DNA from: Adhaeribacter swui
Lineage (GTDB): Bacteria; Bacteroidota; Bacteroidia; Cytophagales; Hymenobacteraceae
Direction of reading: 5' to 3'
Assembly (NCBI RefSeq): GCF_014217805.1
Contig: NZ_CP055156.1
Span: 4,966,585-5,030,584, forward strand
DNA length: 64,000 nt
Made by a program: the position numbers and the translations under genes. This document shows, one piece after another, positions 52,897-62,844 of the stretch; position 1 is the stretch's first letter; each line of letters opens with the position of its first letter. A model generated the notes under the pieces. It saw only the letters and a list, made by a program, of their open reading frames with translations. It was not told where the DNA came from and did not search any database.

Positions 52897-54300
52897 TTAA
52901 TCAAAAACAATAACTTTATCGCGGTGTTTGGTGCGTAAAAAGCCCCGGATAATTTGTTGTATATCTTTGTTATCGTTAAACGGTTTCACGGCGCTTTTAA
53001 AATCTTCCATATTGCTAGCCGAGAAGGTTTCGTCAACAAACCCAAAACCAACGTACCGGCCATTATCTACGCACACCACCGTACGTTCGCCGGGCTCACG
53101 GCCTTTGCCAACAATTACAAAAGAGTCGTGCTCGTAGGTAAATGATTCAATGGCCTGATCTACCCGGGCGTTGTATTCTTCGGGCGGTTCTTGGTTTACG
53201 CAGGCGCCTTTGCATTGGTGTACCTGATAATCAAAACAAGCGCCTTTGGTTTTGTACAAATCGCATAACTTCTGGCACAAGTTATACTTAGCCACTTTGT
53301 GGTACAAAAAATCTTTTGATTTAAAATGATTACTTAAAGCAATAATGGGCGGATTATCGGGCGATACTTTTTGAAAAGTTAAACGTTTGTAGCCGTTCTG
53401 GTCGTAGTAAGTATAGATACCCGAGCTAAACACGCTACGCCGCTGCTGCCGGTTATAAAAAGGTTTCAAGCGTTTAATTTCATCCGATTCAAAGAGCAAA
53501 GCCACTAATTCGTTGCCCATCAGTTCGTAAGAAATATCCGTAATCCGGTTCTTAAACTCAATCGACTTCCGGCTTTTTACATCAATGTTAAAATGCTGGG
53601 TTACTCTTTTACGAATGTTAATGCTTTTGCCCACGTAAATTACTTCGCCTTGCTCATCGTAGAAATAATAAACGCCGGGCACTTCAGGTAAGGCATCTAT
53701 TTGCGCCCGCGAAATAGCCGGCGGCAAAAGCGAGGTGCGCATCTCATTCGTGATAAACTTCTTGCTTTTTTCGATTAGTGCATCGCCGGAGTTTACAATG
53801 GCTTGCTCATTAATCTTAATCAGTTTATCAAATAATTTAGCGGTAGCTTCGGCGTCGCCAATGGCCCGGTGGCGCATTTGCAAATCAATATCAATGCTCT
53901 TGCACAGTTTGCCTAAACTATAAGAAGGTAAACCCGGCATAAGCGAGCGACTTAACCGTACGGTACACAAAGTTTTACGCTGGTAATTAAAACCTAAATC
54001 GGCAAATTCTTTTTTAATGAAAGAATAATCAAAGCGTACGTTGTGGGCCACAAATACTTTGCCTTCGGTAAACTGCACAATGTCTTTAGCCACCTCATGA
54101 AATTTAGGCGCTTCCCGCACCATATCGTCGGTAATACCGGTAAGTTGGGTAATAAAAAAAGGAATGGGCCGCTCCGGGTTGATTAAAGTATTGTATTGAT
54201 CTACCACCTGGTTACCATCGTGAATAAAGATAGCAATTTCCGTAATCCGGTCCTGCGTGGGTTGACCACCGGTGGTTTCTATGTCGATAATAGCGTACAA
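52897..54300 (-). CDS. DnaQ-like exonuclease fused to a UvrC-type GIY-YIG nuclease
   Basis: 467 aa. Residues 1-170: DEDDh 3'-5' exonuclease (YAIIDIETTGGQPTQDRITE, AHNVRFDYSFIKKEF, HRAIGDAEATAKLFDKL). Residues 200-285: GIY-YIG endonuclease (EVPGVYYFYDEQGEVIYVGKSINIRKRV). Residues 330-390 resemble the UvrC cysteine block, with C-x8-C-x7-C-x3-C in LCDLYKTKGACFDYQVHQCKGAC, the spacing type that binds a 4Fe-4S cluster in UvrC. Such fusions (Cho-like) are thought to act in DNA repair. There is no UvrB-binding or RNase H C-terminal half. The gene lies between topoisomerase IB and the AI-2E-type transporter. Confidence 0.9.
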   Translation of the reverse strand: MYAIIDIETTGGQPTQDRITEIAIFIHDGNQVVDQYNTLINPERPIPFFITQLTGITDDMVREAPKFHEVAKDIVQFTEGKVFVAHNVRFDYSFIKKEFADLGFNYQRKTLCTVRLSRSLMPGLPSYSLGKLCKSIDIDLQMRHRAIGDAEATAKLFDKLIKINEQAIVNSGDALIEKSKKFITNEMRTSLLPPAISRAQIDALPEVPGVYYFYDEQGEVIYVGKSINIRKRVTQHFNIDVKSRKSIEFKNRITDISYELMGNELVALLFESDEIKRLKPFYNRQQRRSVFSSGIYTYYDQNGYKRLTFQKVSPDNPPIIALSNHFKSKDFLYHKVAKYNLCQKLCDLYKTKGACFDYQVHQCKGACVNQEPPEEYNARVDQAIESFTYEHDSFVIVGKGREPGERTVVCVDNGRYVGFGFVDETFSASNMEDFKSAVKPFNDNKDIQQIIRGFLRTKHRDKVIVFD

Positions 54301-54503
54301 AGGGGCTATGTTTAGTTTTAAGTAATTAGCTTATGTTTAATAACAATTTGCTTTAGTTGCTTAGTTTCAAAAAGAACCTAGTCTGTTTAAGGAAGAGCTA
54401 AAATATTTTAGCACAAGCCATTAAAATTACTAAACATACTGGCATTTACTAAAGGAATTTCAAATTTTTAAAATCTGGAAACCCATAAACCGGTAAAAAC
54501 AAG

Positions 54504-54534
54504 AAAAGTAGCATCCAGGTTATATGCTACTTTT
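54504..54534 (-). terminator. Hairpin downstream of the AI-2E-type transporter
   Basis: AAAAGTAGCAT / ATGCTACTTTT, 11-bp perfect stem with a 9-nt loop, in the 338-bp spacer between the transporter stop and the exonuclease start. The stem ends in TTTT on either strand. The rest of the spacer shows only AT palindromes. Confidence 0.5.
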
Positions 54535-54638
54535 CAGGTAAGTAAAAATTTTACAATGTACCGGAAAGCCACTGCAGCTAGTTTTCCATTTGCCTGATTT
54601 TATAATTACTAAAAAGAAAAAATTTTAAAAATTCTGCT

Positions 54639-55787
54639 TTACTTCGTGGCTTTATCTTGTTGCTCTTTCTCTTTTTTTAAGTTTAGAATTGTTCGCACCT
54701 TATCGGACAAAGTAGCAAATACATTGGGCTTATCAGAATCGTTGTTAATGTCGCTGAGCAAAAAGCCAAATGGTTCTAAAGGCTCGTAGGCGTCGAATAA
54801 AACTTTAAGAATGGCAATAATCGGGATCGACAAAATCATACCGGCTGCCCCCCAGATTTCGCCCCCAATAATTAATGCCAGAATAGCGGCAAAAGGATTT
54901 ATACTTACTTTAGAGCCGGTGATATTGGGCGTAATAAAATTACCTTCCAGGAACTGCACAAAAGCAAAAATACCAATTACCACCAAGGCCTGCACCAAAG
55001 ATCCGGTTAATACCAGGGTATAAAGAGCCGGCAAGGCAGCACCAATTAAAATACCGATGTACGGAATAATGGTAAGCACCGAAGCAAAAATACCAAAAAA
55101 CACCGCGTATGGCACCCCCATAATCATCAATCCCATCATGTTCAGAATGGCCACTATCACGATTACAATCAGCAGACCGGTAATGTAACTAGCTACCACT
55201 TTTTGAATATTATCGATGGTTTGCATTAACGTAGACCGTTTGTCGCGGGTAATAAACTTAAACATAAACCGCCGGAAGTGCTCCCGGTAGTACAGCATAA
55301 AAAATATGTAAATAGGTATAATAGTAAGTACACTTAAGGCGCCGGTGGTTAAAGATAAAGTGCCGGTTAAAATAGTAGTACCGGTTTGCTGCAAAGTGCC
55401 CATGTTTTTGGTAATAAATTCCCGGCCGTTAGTGGGCTTAATGCCAAAGTTGTTCAGCAAGAACACCTGAACTTTCTGGATGTACTCATTTACTTTATCC
55501 GATAAAGTTGTTAACTCCTGAATAAAACTGACTAGTTGAGAAGACAACAACCAGATTAAACCGGCTAAAAAGGCAATAATTAAAATTATACATAACAAAA
55601 TAGCTAAGGGGCGCGGGAAACGCCAACGTTCCAGTCGTTCGCAAAGTGGCACCAGCAACAACGCAAATAAGCCCGAAAAGCAAATAGGAACCAGAATGGA
55701 TTTAAAGGTTTGCAAAAACCAAATCAGCAAAACCAGACCCAATAAAATAATAGTGTACTTAAAGTACTTAGGGAAGGAGATTTCCAT
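54639..55787 (-). CDS. AI-2E family transporter
   Basis: 382-aa integral membrane protein with about eight helices. The N-terminal pair (YTIILLGLVLLIWFLQTF; LVPICFSGLFALLLVPL), a middle amphipathic region, and the conserved VPYAVFFGIFASVLTIIPYIGILIGAALPAL and GNFITPNITGSKVSINPFAAILALIIGG match the AI-2E/PerM permease family. Despite the name, most members are not autoinducer exporters; Na+/H+ antiport or unknown cargo is possible. A charged C-terminal tail (NLKKEKEQQDKATK) is cytoplasmic. Confidence 0.9.
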   Translation of the reverse strand: MEISFPKYFKYTIILLGLVLLIWFLQTFKSILVPICFSGLFALLLVPLCERLERWRFPRPLAILLCIILIIAFLAGLIWLLSSQLVSFIQELTTLSDKVNEYIQKVQVFLLNNFGIKPTNGREFITKNMGTLQQTGTTILTGTLSLTTGALSVLTIIPIYIFFMLYYREHFRRFMFKFITRDKRSTLMQTIDNIQKVVASYITGLLIVIVIVAILNMMGLMIMGVPYAVFFGIFASVLTIIPYIGILIGAALPALYTLVLTGSLVQALVVIGIFAFVQFLEGNFITPNITGSKVSINPFAAILALIIGGEIWGAAGMILSIPIIAILKVLFDAYEPLEPFGFLLSDINNDSDKPNVFATLSDKVRTILNLKKEKEQQDKATK

Positions 55788-56101
55788 TTTTTAGTAAAAT
55801 ATTTAGCATTAAGTGAATTAAATTCCAGGAAAATTAGCTAAATTTAGGTAAATAAATGTTAGCTCTTAGCTTATGAAGTAGGGTAATACAGCTAACAAAT
55901 AGGGTTTTTATTGAACCTGTAAGATGTAAAATTAGTTTACCTTAAACAAGTAACAGAAACTCAATTCTTGCTTTATAATGCAAATGTTATTAGCATTTCT
56001 AACACATAACCTCTAGGCCTTATACGTGCCTCGCTTTCGGGGTTATAAATTTTTTTCTTTACTTTAACCTTAAATCTTTTTTATAACACCTTTTCTTTAG
56101 A
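55788..56101. other. 314-bp intergenic region, divergent promoters
   Basis: AT-rich spacer between the transporter and parE. No small gene, tRNA or full consensus promoter could be recognised. Confidence 0.45.
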
Positions 56102-57976
56102 ATGGCTGAAGTAACAAACAATTATACCGAAGATAGTATCCGCTCCCTGGATTGGCGCGAACACATCCGGCTCCGGCCCGGTATGTACATTGGTAAGCTG
56201 GGCGATGGCTCCTCGCAGGATGATGGTATTTATATTCTGGTAAAAGAAATTATCGATAACTCCATCGACGAATACGTAATGGGGAACGGTAAAACTATTG
56301 AAATTAAAATTACCGATCATAAAGTGCAGGTTCGTGATTACGGCCGGGGTATTCCGCTGGGTAAAGTAATCGACTGCGTGAGTAAAATTAACACGGGCGG
56401 TAAGTACGACAGCAAAGCTTTTCAGAAATCAGTTGGTTTAAATGGGGTAGGTACCAAAGCCACCAATGCGTTAGCCAGTTACTTTAAAGTACAATCTGTG
56501 CGCGATGGCCAGATGAAAACTGCCGAATTTGAACGCGGCGAATTAATAAATGATCATCCGGTAATTGAAACCAATCAGCGCAACGGAACTTTAATAACCT
56601 TTGTGCCGGACGATACTATTTTTAAAAACTACCGGTTTATCCCGGAATATCTCGAAAACCAGATCCGAAATTACGTATATCTGAACGCCGGCTTAACTAT
56701 AAACTTTAACGGCCAGAAATACTATTCTGAACACGGCCTAAAAGATTTACTTACCCACAAGACCGATGTAGAGTCATTGCGTTATCCTATTATTCATTTA
56801 AGAGGCGAAGACATTGAGCTAGCTCTATCGCATGGTGATGAATACGGCGAAGAATATTACTCCTTTGTAAACGGGCAGTATACGACCCAAGGTGGTACTC
56901 ACTTAGCCGCCTTCCGCGAAGCAGTGGCCAAAACCGTTAAAGAATTTTTCAAAAAAGATTACGAGGCTTCGGATGTTCGGGCTTCCATCATAGGCGCTAT
57001 CAGCATTCGGGTACAAGAGCCGGTTTTCGAATCTCAAACTAAAACCAAACTAGGTTCTATTCAGATGGGTCCGGATAGCCCAACAGTGCGCGGGTATATT
57101 CACGATTTTGTAAAAGAACACCTGGATAACTTCCTGCACAAAAATCCGGCAATAGCTGATGCCATGAAACGCCGCATTGAGCAGAGCGAGCGGGAGCGTA
57201 AGGATATGGCCGGTATTAAAAAACTAGCTAACCAACGCGCTAAAAAAGCCAACCTGCACAATCGTAAGCTGCGTGATTGCCGCGTGCACTTTACCGATGA
57301 GCAAAACGAAAAACACCTGCTTTCCACTTTGTTTATTACCGAGGGTGATTCGGCGAGTGGTTCAATTACTAAATCGCGGAACGTAGATACCGAAGCCGTA
57401 TTTAGTTTACGGGGTAAACCGTTAAACTGCTTTGGGTTAAAGAAAAAGGTAGTGTACGAAAACGAAGAATTTAACCTCTTACAACACGCCTTAAATATTG
57501 AAGAAAGCCTGGAAGACTTGCGCTACAACCGGGTAGTAATTGCTACCGATGCCGACGTGGATGGCATGCACATTCGTTTGCTGTTGCTCACGTTCTTTTT
57601 GCAGTTTTTCCCGGATTTAGTAAAAAATGGTCACTTATTTATTCTGGAAACGCCTTTGTTCCGGGTACGCAACAAAAAAGAAACCATTTACTGCTACAAC
57701 GAAGAAGAAAAGCAAGCCGCCATGAAAAAGCTGGGCAAGAACCCGGAAATTACACGTTTCAAAGGATTAGGCGAGATTTCACCGGACGAGTTTGGTAAAT
57801 TCATTGGCGATAACATTCGTTTAGAGCCGGTAATTTTAAATACCGAAACTTCAATCCAGAAAATACTGAGCTACTTTATGGGTAAAAACACGCCGGAGCG
57901 CCAGAATTTTATTATTGATAACCTCAAAGTAGAAAAAGACATTGTTGAGGACGTAGAAGAGGAAGTTTATGCTTAA
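56102..57976 (+). CDS. parE: DNA topoisomerase IV subunit B
   Basis: ATPase subunit of a type IIA topoisomerase. 624 aa, in the range for Bacteroidota ParE. GHKL ATP site: [42 protein letters not shown]. Toprim: [17 protein letters not shown] and [19 protein letters not shown]-terminal [18 protein letters not shown]. Distinguished from GyrB by its pairing with an adjacent parC-like gene and by the toprim sequence, though a gyrase-like role is not excluded. Its end overlaps parC by 8 nt. Confidence 0.93.
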   Translation: MAEVTNNYTEDSIRSLDWREHIRLRPGMYIGKLGDGSSQDDGIYILVKEIIDNSIDEYVMGNGKTIEIKITDHKVQVRDYGRGIPLGKVIDCVSKINTGGKYDSKAFQKSVGLNGVGTKATNALASYFKVQSVRDGQMKTAEFERGELINDHPVIETNQRNGTLITFVPDDTIFKNYRFIPEYLENQIRNYVYLNAGLTINFNGQKYYSEHGLKDLLTHKTDVESLRYPIIHLRGEDIELALSHGDEYGEEYYSFVNGQYTTQGGTHLAAFREAVAKTVKEFFKKDYEASDVRASIIGAISIRVQEPVFESQTKTKLGSIQMGPDSPTVRGYIHDFVKEHLDNFLHKNPAIADAMKRRIEQSERERKDMAGIKKLANQRAKKANLHNRKLRDCRVHFTDEQNEKHLLSTLFITEGDSASGSITKSRNVDTEAVFSLRGKPLNCFGLKKKVVYENEEFNLLQHALNIEESLEDLRYNRVVIATDADVDGMHIRLLLLTFFLQFFPDLVKNGHLFILETPLFRVRNKKETIYCYNEEEKQAAMKKLGKNPEITRFKGLGEISPDEFGKFIGDNIRLEPVILNTETSIQKILSYFMGKNTPERQNFIIDNLKVEKDIVEDVEEEVYA

Positions 57977-60704
57977 TATAAAAAATGAAAATGATGCGCT
58001 GTTAAACGAAGAAGAACCGTTTGACGGCGAAGAAAAGATACACGAAATTACAGCCGTTGACGGCATGTACCAAAACTGGTTCCTGGATTATGCTTCGTAC
58101 GTAATTCTGGAACGGGCGGTACCCGCCATTGAAGACGGCTTAAAACCCGTACAACGCCGCATTCTGCACGCCATGAAAGAGATGGATGATGGTCGCTTTA
58201 ATAAAGTAGCCAACATCATCGGGCAAACCATGCAGTACCACCCGCACGGCGATGCTTCTATCGGGGATGCCATTGTAAATCTGGGCCAAAAAGATTTATT
58301 AATTGAAACGCAAGGTAACTGGGGCGATGTACGCACCGGCGACAGTGCGGCGGCGGCTCGTTACATAGAGGCCCGTTTATCTAAATTTGCCTTAGATGTA
58401 GTTTATAACCCCGACACTACCGTATGGCAGGCCTCTTATGATGGCCGGAAAAATGAGCCGGTTACTTTGCCGGTAAAGTTCCCGCTCTTGCTGGCGCAGG
58501 GTGTAGAAGGTATTGCGGTTGGTTTATCTACCAAGATAATGCCGCACAACTTTAAAGAGCTGATCCGGGCATCTATTGATGTTTTAAAGAAAAAACCAGT
58601 TCAGCTTTTCCCGGATTTCCCAACGGCCGGGATGGTGGACGTTACGGATTACAAAGGGGGAGCTCGGGGAAGTCGCATCCGCATCCGGGCTACCATTGAG
58701 AAAGTAGATAAAACCTTACTCATTATCCGGGATGTGCCTTACGGTACCACTACCACTGGGTTGATGGAGTCTATCGTAAAAGCCAGCGAAAACAATAAAA
58801 TTAAAATTAAGAAGGTAATCGATAACACGGCGGCCAATGTAGAAATTCACGTGCAGTTACCGCCCGGTGTATCACCCGACTTAACCATTGATGCGCTGTA
58901 TGCTTTTACCGATTGCGAGGTATCCATTTCGCCGAACACCTGCGTGATCATCGATGATAAGCCCCATTTCTTAACCGTAGAGGAAGTACTTAAAATTTCT
59001 ACCCAGAAAACGGTAGACTTATTGCAGCGGGAACTCGAAATTAAGATGGCGGAATTGGACCAGAAATGGCACATGTCGTCGTTGGAGAAAATTTTTATCG
59101 AGAACCGCATTTACCGCAAAATCGAAGAATGTGAAACCTGGGAAGCCGTACTCGAAGCCATTGATAAAGGTTTAAAACCTTTTAAAAAATTGTTACGCCG
59201 CGAAGTTACCACAGATGATATTCTGCGCCTGACCGAAATTAAAATTAAACGAATTTCAAAATACGATTCTTTTAAAGCGGATGAATACATTAAAAAGTTG
59301 GAAGAGGAAATGGCCGAAACGGCCGATAATCTGGCTAACATCATTCGCTTCTCTATTACTTATTTCGAAAATCTTTTAAAAAAATACGGTAACGGCCGCG
59401 ACCGCAAAACCCAAATTCGCACGTTTGATGTAATTACCGCGCAGAAGGTAGCTATTGCTAACCAGAAGTTGTACGTAAACCGGGCCGATGGTTTTGTGGG
59501 TTATGGTTTGAAAAAAGATGATTCGGTAGAGTTTGTGACCGATTGCTCGGATATGGATGATATTATCGCCATTACCAAAGACGGCAAGTTCCGGGTAACT
59601 CGAATTGCTGAAAAAACTTTTGTGGGCAAGGATATTATATACGCCGGTATCTACAATAAAAATGATGAACACATGGTGTACAACATGATTTACGTAGATG
59701 GCAAAACCGGTATTTCCTATGCTAAACGTTTCTCGGTAACCGGTATAACCCGCGATAAAGAATACGATTTAACCAAAGGGAATAAAGGCACCAAAGTACA
59801 TTATTTAACCGCCAACCCCAACAGCGAATCAGAAGTGGTAAACATTACCTTAACGCCGGCTTCTACGGCCCGGGTAAAATCTTTTGATTTCGATTTTGCC
59901 GAATTAATGATTAAAGGCAAAGGTTCTATGGGCAATATGGTTACTAAATATCCGGTGAAGAAAATAGTGCAGAAGAGCCGGGGCGAATCTACTTTAGGTG
60001 GCCGGGAAATTTATTACGACGAAGTAATCGGCCGCTTAAACACCGAGTCGCGCGGACGGTACCTGGGCTCCTTTAATACCGATGATACAATTCTGGTGAT
60101 TTACAAAGATGGTTCTTATGAGCAAACTACGTTTGAGTTAACCAACCATTACGATGTTGCCAATATCGAAATTATCCAAAAGTTTGATCCGGAAGGCGTT
60201 ATCTCGGCAGTTCATTACGACGGAGAAAATAAAAATACCTACGTTAAACGTTTCAAAATTGAGACTTCTACTATTGGTAAAAAATTTGTATTTATCAGTG
60301 AAAACAAAGGTTCTAAACTGCTAACGGTATCTGCCCATCCGGAACCGCAGGTAGAAATCAAGTTTCAGAGAGATAAAAAATCCGAGAAAGAAGTTGAAAC
60401 TATTTTATTAAGTGCATTTATTGACGTAAAAGGTTGGAAAGCTACGGGCAATCGTTTAAATTACTTCAAAATATTCAGCGTAAGTCTAAGCAACTCAGCC
60501 GTTGATGAAGTACAAGCAAAACCGGTTAAAGGATTAACTCCGCGCCGCGCTGTTAAGACTACGTCTTTGGTTAGCTCACCAGCCGAACTTGCTGAAGTAC
60601 CATTAGTTTCTCAAAATACTGAAAAACTGATACCGGTGGATACCGTAGAAGAAAATAGTATAACAGAAGAGAAACCTAAAAAAAGACAACTTAACTTATT
60701 TTAA
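57969..60704 (+). CDS. parC: DNA topoisomerase IV subunit A
   Basis: Breakage-reunion subunit. 911 aa. The active-site Tyr132 is in [13 protein letters not shown], preceded by [30 protein letters not shown] and [10 protein letters not shown]. The C-terminal beta-pinwheel repeats follow from about residue 500, and a charged, low-complexity tail of about 60 residues (ending [12 protein letters not shown]) closes the protein. There is no GyrA-box motif of the QRRGGKG type visible, supporting topoisomerase IV over gyrase. Translationally coupled to parE. Confidence 0.93.
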   Translation: MLNIKNENDALLNEEEPFDGEEKIHEITAVDGMYQNWFLDYASYVILERAVPAIEDGLKPVQRRILHAMKEMDDGRFNKVANIIGQTMQYHPHGDASIGDAIVNLGQKDLLIETQGNWGDVRTGDSAAAARYIEARLSKFALDVVYNPDTTVWQASYDGRKNEPVTLPVKFPLLLAQGVEGIAVGLSTKIMPHNFKELIRASIDVLKKKPVQLFPDFPTAGMVDVTDYKGGARGSRIRIRATIEKVDKTLLIIRDVPYGTTTTGLMESIVKASENNKIKIKKVIDNTAANVEIHVQLPPGVSPDLTIDALYAFTDCEVSISPNTCVIIDDKPHFLTVEEVLKISTQKTVDLLQRELEIKMAELDQKWHMSSLEKIFIENRIYRKIEECETWEAVLEAIDKGLKPFKKLLRREVTTDDILRLTEIKIKRISKYDSFKADEYIKKLEEEMAETADNLANIIRFSITYFENLLKKYGNGRDRKTQIRTFDVITAQKVAIANQKLYVNRADGFVGYGLKKDDSVEFVTDCSDMDDIIAITKDGKFRVTRIAEKTFVGKDIIYAGIYNKNDEHMVYNMIYVDGKTGISYAKRFSVTGITRDKEYDLTKGNKGTKVHYLTANPNSESEVVNITLTPASTARVKSFDFDFAELMIKGKGSMGNMVTKYPVKKIVQKSRGESTLGGREIYYDEVIGRLNTESRGRYLGSFNTDDTILVIYKDGSYEQTTFELTNHYDVANIEIIQKFDPEGVISAVHYDGENKNTYVKRFKIETSTIGKKFVFISENKGSKLLTVSAHPEPQVEIKFQRDKKSEKEVETILLSAFIDVKGWKATGNRLNYFKIFSVSLSNSAVDEVQAKPVKGLTPRRAVKTTSLVSSPAELAEVPLVSQNTEKLIPVDTVEENSITEEKPKKRQLNLF

Positions 60705-60724
60705 AAAGTAACGTTTTTAATGCC

Positions 60725-61504
60725 ATGATAAAGGTCTGGAACAAATTTGCGGGAGTGTGGCTGGTAATGATGTTGTGTTGTTACCAGGCCTTTTCATTTA
60801 ACGCCTCCGATGAATTAGTCCGGGAAGCTAATCAGTTATTAGGCGAGTATAAAGATGCGGAGGCATTACAAAAATTTGAAGAAGTTTTAGTAGTAGTTCC
60901 GCACCACTACGAAGCCCTTTATAAAATAAGTTTATTGCACTCCCGGATTGGTTTGCGGTATTCCGATGAATCACAGAAAAGTGAGCATTTTTTATTAGCC
61001 AAAAATTTCGCCGAAAAAGCGTTAGAAGTAAATAAACACGGTTCGGAATCGAATTACGTTATGGCTTTGGCTATTTCCAATCTTTCGTTTGTTTCCGGAG
61101 CAAAAGCCCGCATCGGAAATTTAAAAACTATTAAATCTTACCTGGATAAATCGTTGGCTGCTAATCCCAAAAATGCCAATGCCTGGCAATTACTGGGGAG
61201 GTGGCATTTTAAAGTAGCTAATCTGAATATTTTGGAATGTACTATTTCAAAAATATTAAACGGCTGCGCCAAAACAGAAGCTAGCAATGCCTTAGCTGTT
61301 TCTGCCTTAAAAAAGGCAATTGCACTAGATCCGAACAACTTAACTTATTATTACGATTTAGCCGTTGTTTACCGCGAAACAAAAGAGATTGATGAAAGTA
61401 TTGCGGTATTACAAAACGCAACGCAACTACAGCCTATTACCTCCGAAGATTTAGAATTAAGCCGGCGTTGCAAAGTAATGCTAAACGAACTTAGCCCAAG
61501 CTAG
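60725..61504 (+). CDS. TPR protein resembling the RMD (regulator of microtubule dynamics) family
   Basis: 259 aa. Signal peptide (FAGVWLVMMLCCYQAFSFNA) and three or more tetratricopeptide-like helices. The block NPKNANAWQLLGRWHFKVANLNILE, followed by ALKKAIALDPNNLTYYYDLAVVYRE, closely matches the RMD1-3-type TPR domain described in animals and present in many bacteria. Secreted or periplasmic. It follows parC by 20 nt; cotranscription is likely, but no functional link is evident. Ends at a hairpin terminator. Confidence 0.8.
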   Translation: MIKVWNKFAGVWLVMMLCCYQAFSFNASDELVREANQLLGEYKDAEALQKFEEVLVVVPHHYEALYKISLLHSRIGLRYSDESQKSEHFLLAKNFAEKALEVNKHGSESNYVMALAISNLSFVSGAKARIGNLKTIKSYLDKSLAANPKNANAWQLLGRWHFKVANLNILECTISKILNGCAKTEASNALAVSALKKAIALDPNNLTYYYDLAVVYRETKEIDESIAVLQNATQLQPITSEDLELSRRCKVMLNELSPS

Positions 61505-61527
61505 TTCCACTAGAACTTTTTAAATTT

Positions 61528-61554
61528 AAAAGCCAGTTTTTACTGGCTTTTTTT
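61528..61554 (+). terminator. Intrinsic terminator
   Basis: AAAAGCCAGT / ACTGGCTTTT with a 4-nt T loop and a following T-run, 24 nt after the TPR gene. Likely end of the parE-parC-TPR transcript. Confidence 0.88.
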
Positions 61555-61704
61555 ATGTGCCAAATTTTTAAAAGTAACACATTGAAATAATATGCTATTT
61601 CGATCTAAAGTAATTGCAGCATGCACCTTCCTGCTTTTTGTAACAAAAAACTTAAAAATTGTTGGTATTTTTGCGGCTGCTTCGGTATTGGTAACTTCAG
61701 GAAT

Positions 61705-62814
61705 ATGATCCGGCAGAAACATGTATATTTGATTGGGGTAATTTTCTTTTTGTCCTGTTCTTCTCCGGAACCAAGCCAGGACAAAATGGTCGATTTCCGT
61801 AAAGTTAAGTACGACCCAGCTTATACTCTAAAAGAAATAAGTGCCGCCATTGACCGTGATCCGCAAAATGCGACCCATTATTTTAAAAGAGCGCAGTTTT
61901 ATTTGCAAGCCAAAAACAATGCGGCTGCCCTAAAAGATATAGAACAAGCCATTAAGCAAGACGAAGAAAGAGGAGAGTACTATTTCCGGAAAGCTCAAAT
62001 TTTAAGGGACATGGGCAATTACCCGGCAGCACTTTCATCAGCGGTGCGCGCCGAAGATTTAAATTTTAGAAGCACTGAGCTGGATATTCTTTTGGGAGAG
62101 CTTTACCTATTTAGTAAAAAATATGAGTTTGCGCTGCAATATTTAAACGACGCGCTGGAAGAATCGCCTGAAAACGAATATATTTATTTTTACCGCGGCT
62201 TGGCTTTAGCCCAAACCAACGATTCGGTAGCCGCCATTCGAAATTTCAAATCGGCCATTCGGCGAGCCCCCGATTTAATAGAAGCTTATAATCAGTTAAT
62301 AAAAATATACCTCAGCCAAAAAGATGAAGTTAATGCTTTAACTTATTTGCGGGCCGGGCAAAAACATGATTCTACCAATGCGTATTTATGGTATTACCAA
62401 GGCGAGCATTTTAACCGCCGCAAACAACTGGATAGCGCCTATTATAGCTATCAGAATGCCGTAAAATACGATTCTTTATTATATCTTGCCCACTATAAAT
62501 TAAGCTTACTGGATTTTAATAAAAACCGGTATTTATTGGCAGCCCAGCAAATGGAGAAAGCCATGAAATTTTTAAAAAAACTACCTGAAGCCCACATGGT
62601 TCTGGGGGAAAGCTATGAAAAATTAGGAGCGTATGAAAAAGCGCTCCCTTATTACCAATGGGTATATTCCCGGGAACCGCAAAACATAAAAGCAATGTGG
62701 GGCGTACGGCGTACCATGTATCGTTTGTATAAATTAAAACGCGATAGTTTACGCCTCGACGAAAAGAAAAAGCGCGACAGTTTATTAGCCATTTTTCGCC
62801 AGGGGCAATCATAA
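61705..62814 (+). CDS. TPR-repeat lipoprotein
   Basis: 369 aa from the ATG at 61705. Lipoprotein signal with lipobox FFLSC (Cys18) just after a basic start (MIRQKHVYLIG). At least seven tetratricopeptide units follow (AAIDRDPQNATHYFKRAQFY, AAALKDIEQAIKQDEERGEY, NDALEESPENEYIYFYRGLA and so on). A basic C-terminal helix (KRDSLRLDEKKKRDSL) ends the protein. The longer frame from 61621 would run through a sequence with no signal peptide. Probably an outer-membrane- or periplasm-exposed scaffold; partner unknown. Precedes thrS by 30 nt. Confidence 0.86.
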   Translation: MIRQKHVYLIGVIFFLSCSSPEPSQDKMVDFRKVKYDPAYTLKEISAAIDRDPQNATHYFKRAQFYLQAKNNAAALKDIEQAIKQDEERGEYYFRKAQILRDMGNYPAALSSAVRAEDLNFRSTELDILLGELYLFSKKYEFALQYLNDALEESPENEYIYFYRGLALAQTNDSVAAIRNFKSAIRRAPDLIEAYNQLIKIYLSQKDEVNALTYLRAGQKHDSTNAYLWYYQGEHFNRRKQLDSAYYSYQNAVKYDSLLYLAHYKLSLLDFNKNRYLLAAQQMEKAMKFLKKLPEAHMVLGESYEKLGAYEKALPYYQWVYSREPQNIKAMWGVRRTMYRLYKLKRDSLRLDEKKKRDSLLAIFRQGQS

Positions 62815-62844
62815 AATAGAAATTAAATTTTGGAGTTAAACAGA

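Noticed and set aside
56102-60704. gyrB-gyrA instead of parE-parC
   Set aside because: Adjacent overlapping subunits and lack of a visible GyrA-box favour topoisomerase IV, although a phylogeny would be the decisive test.
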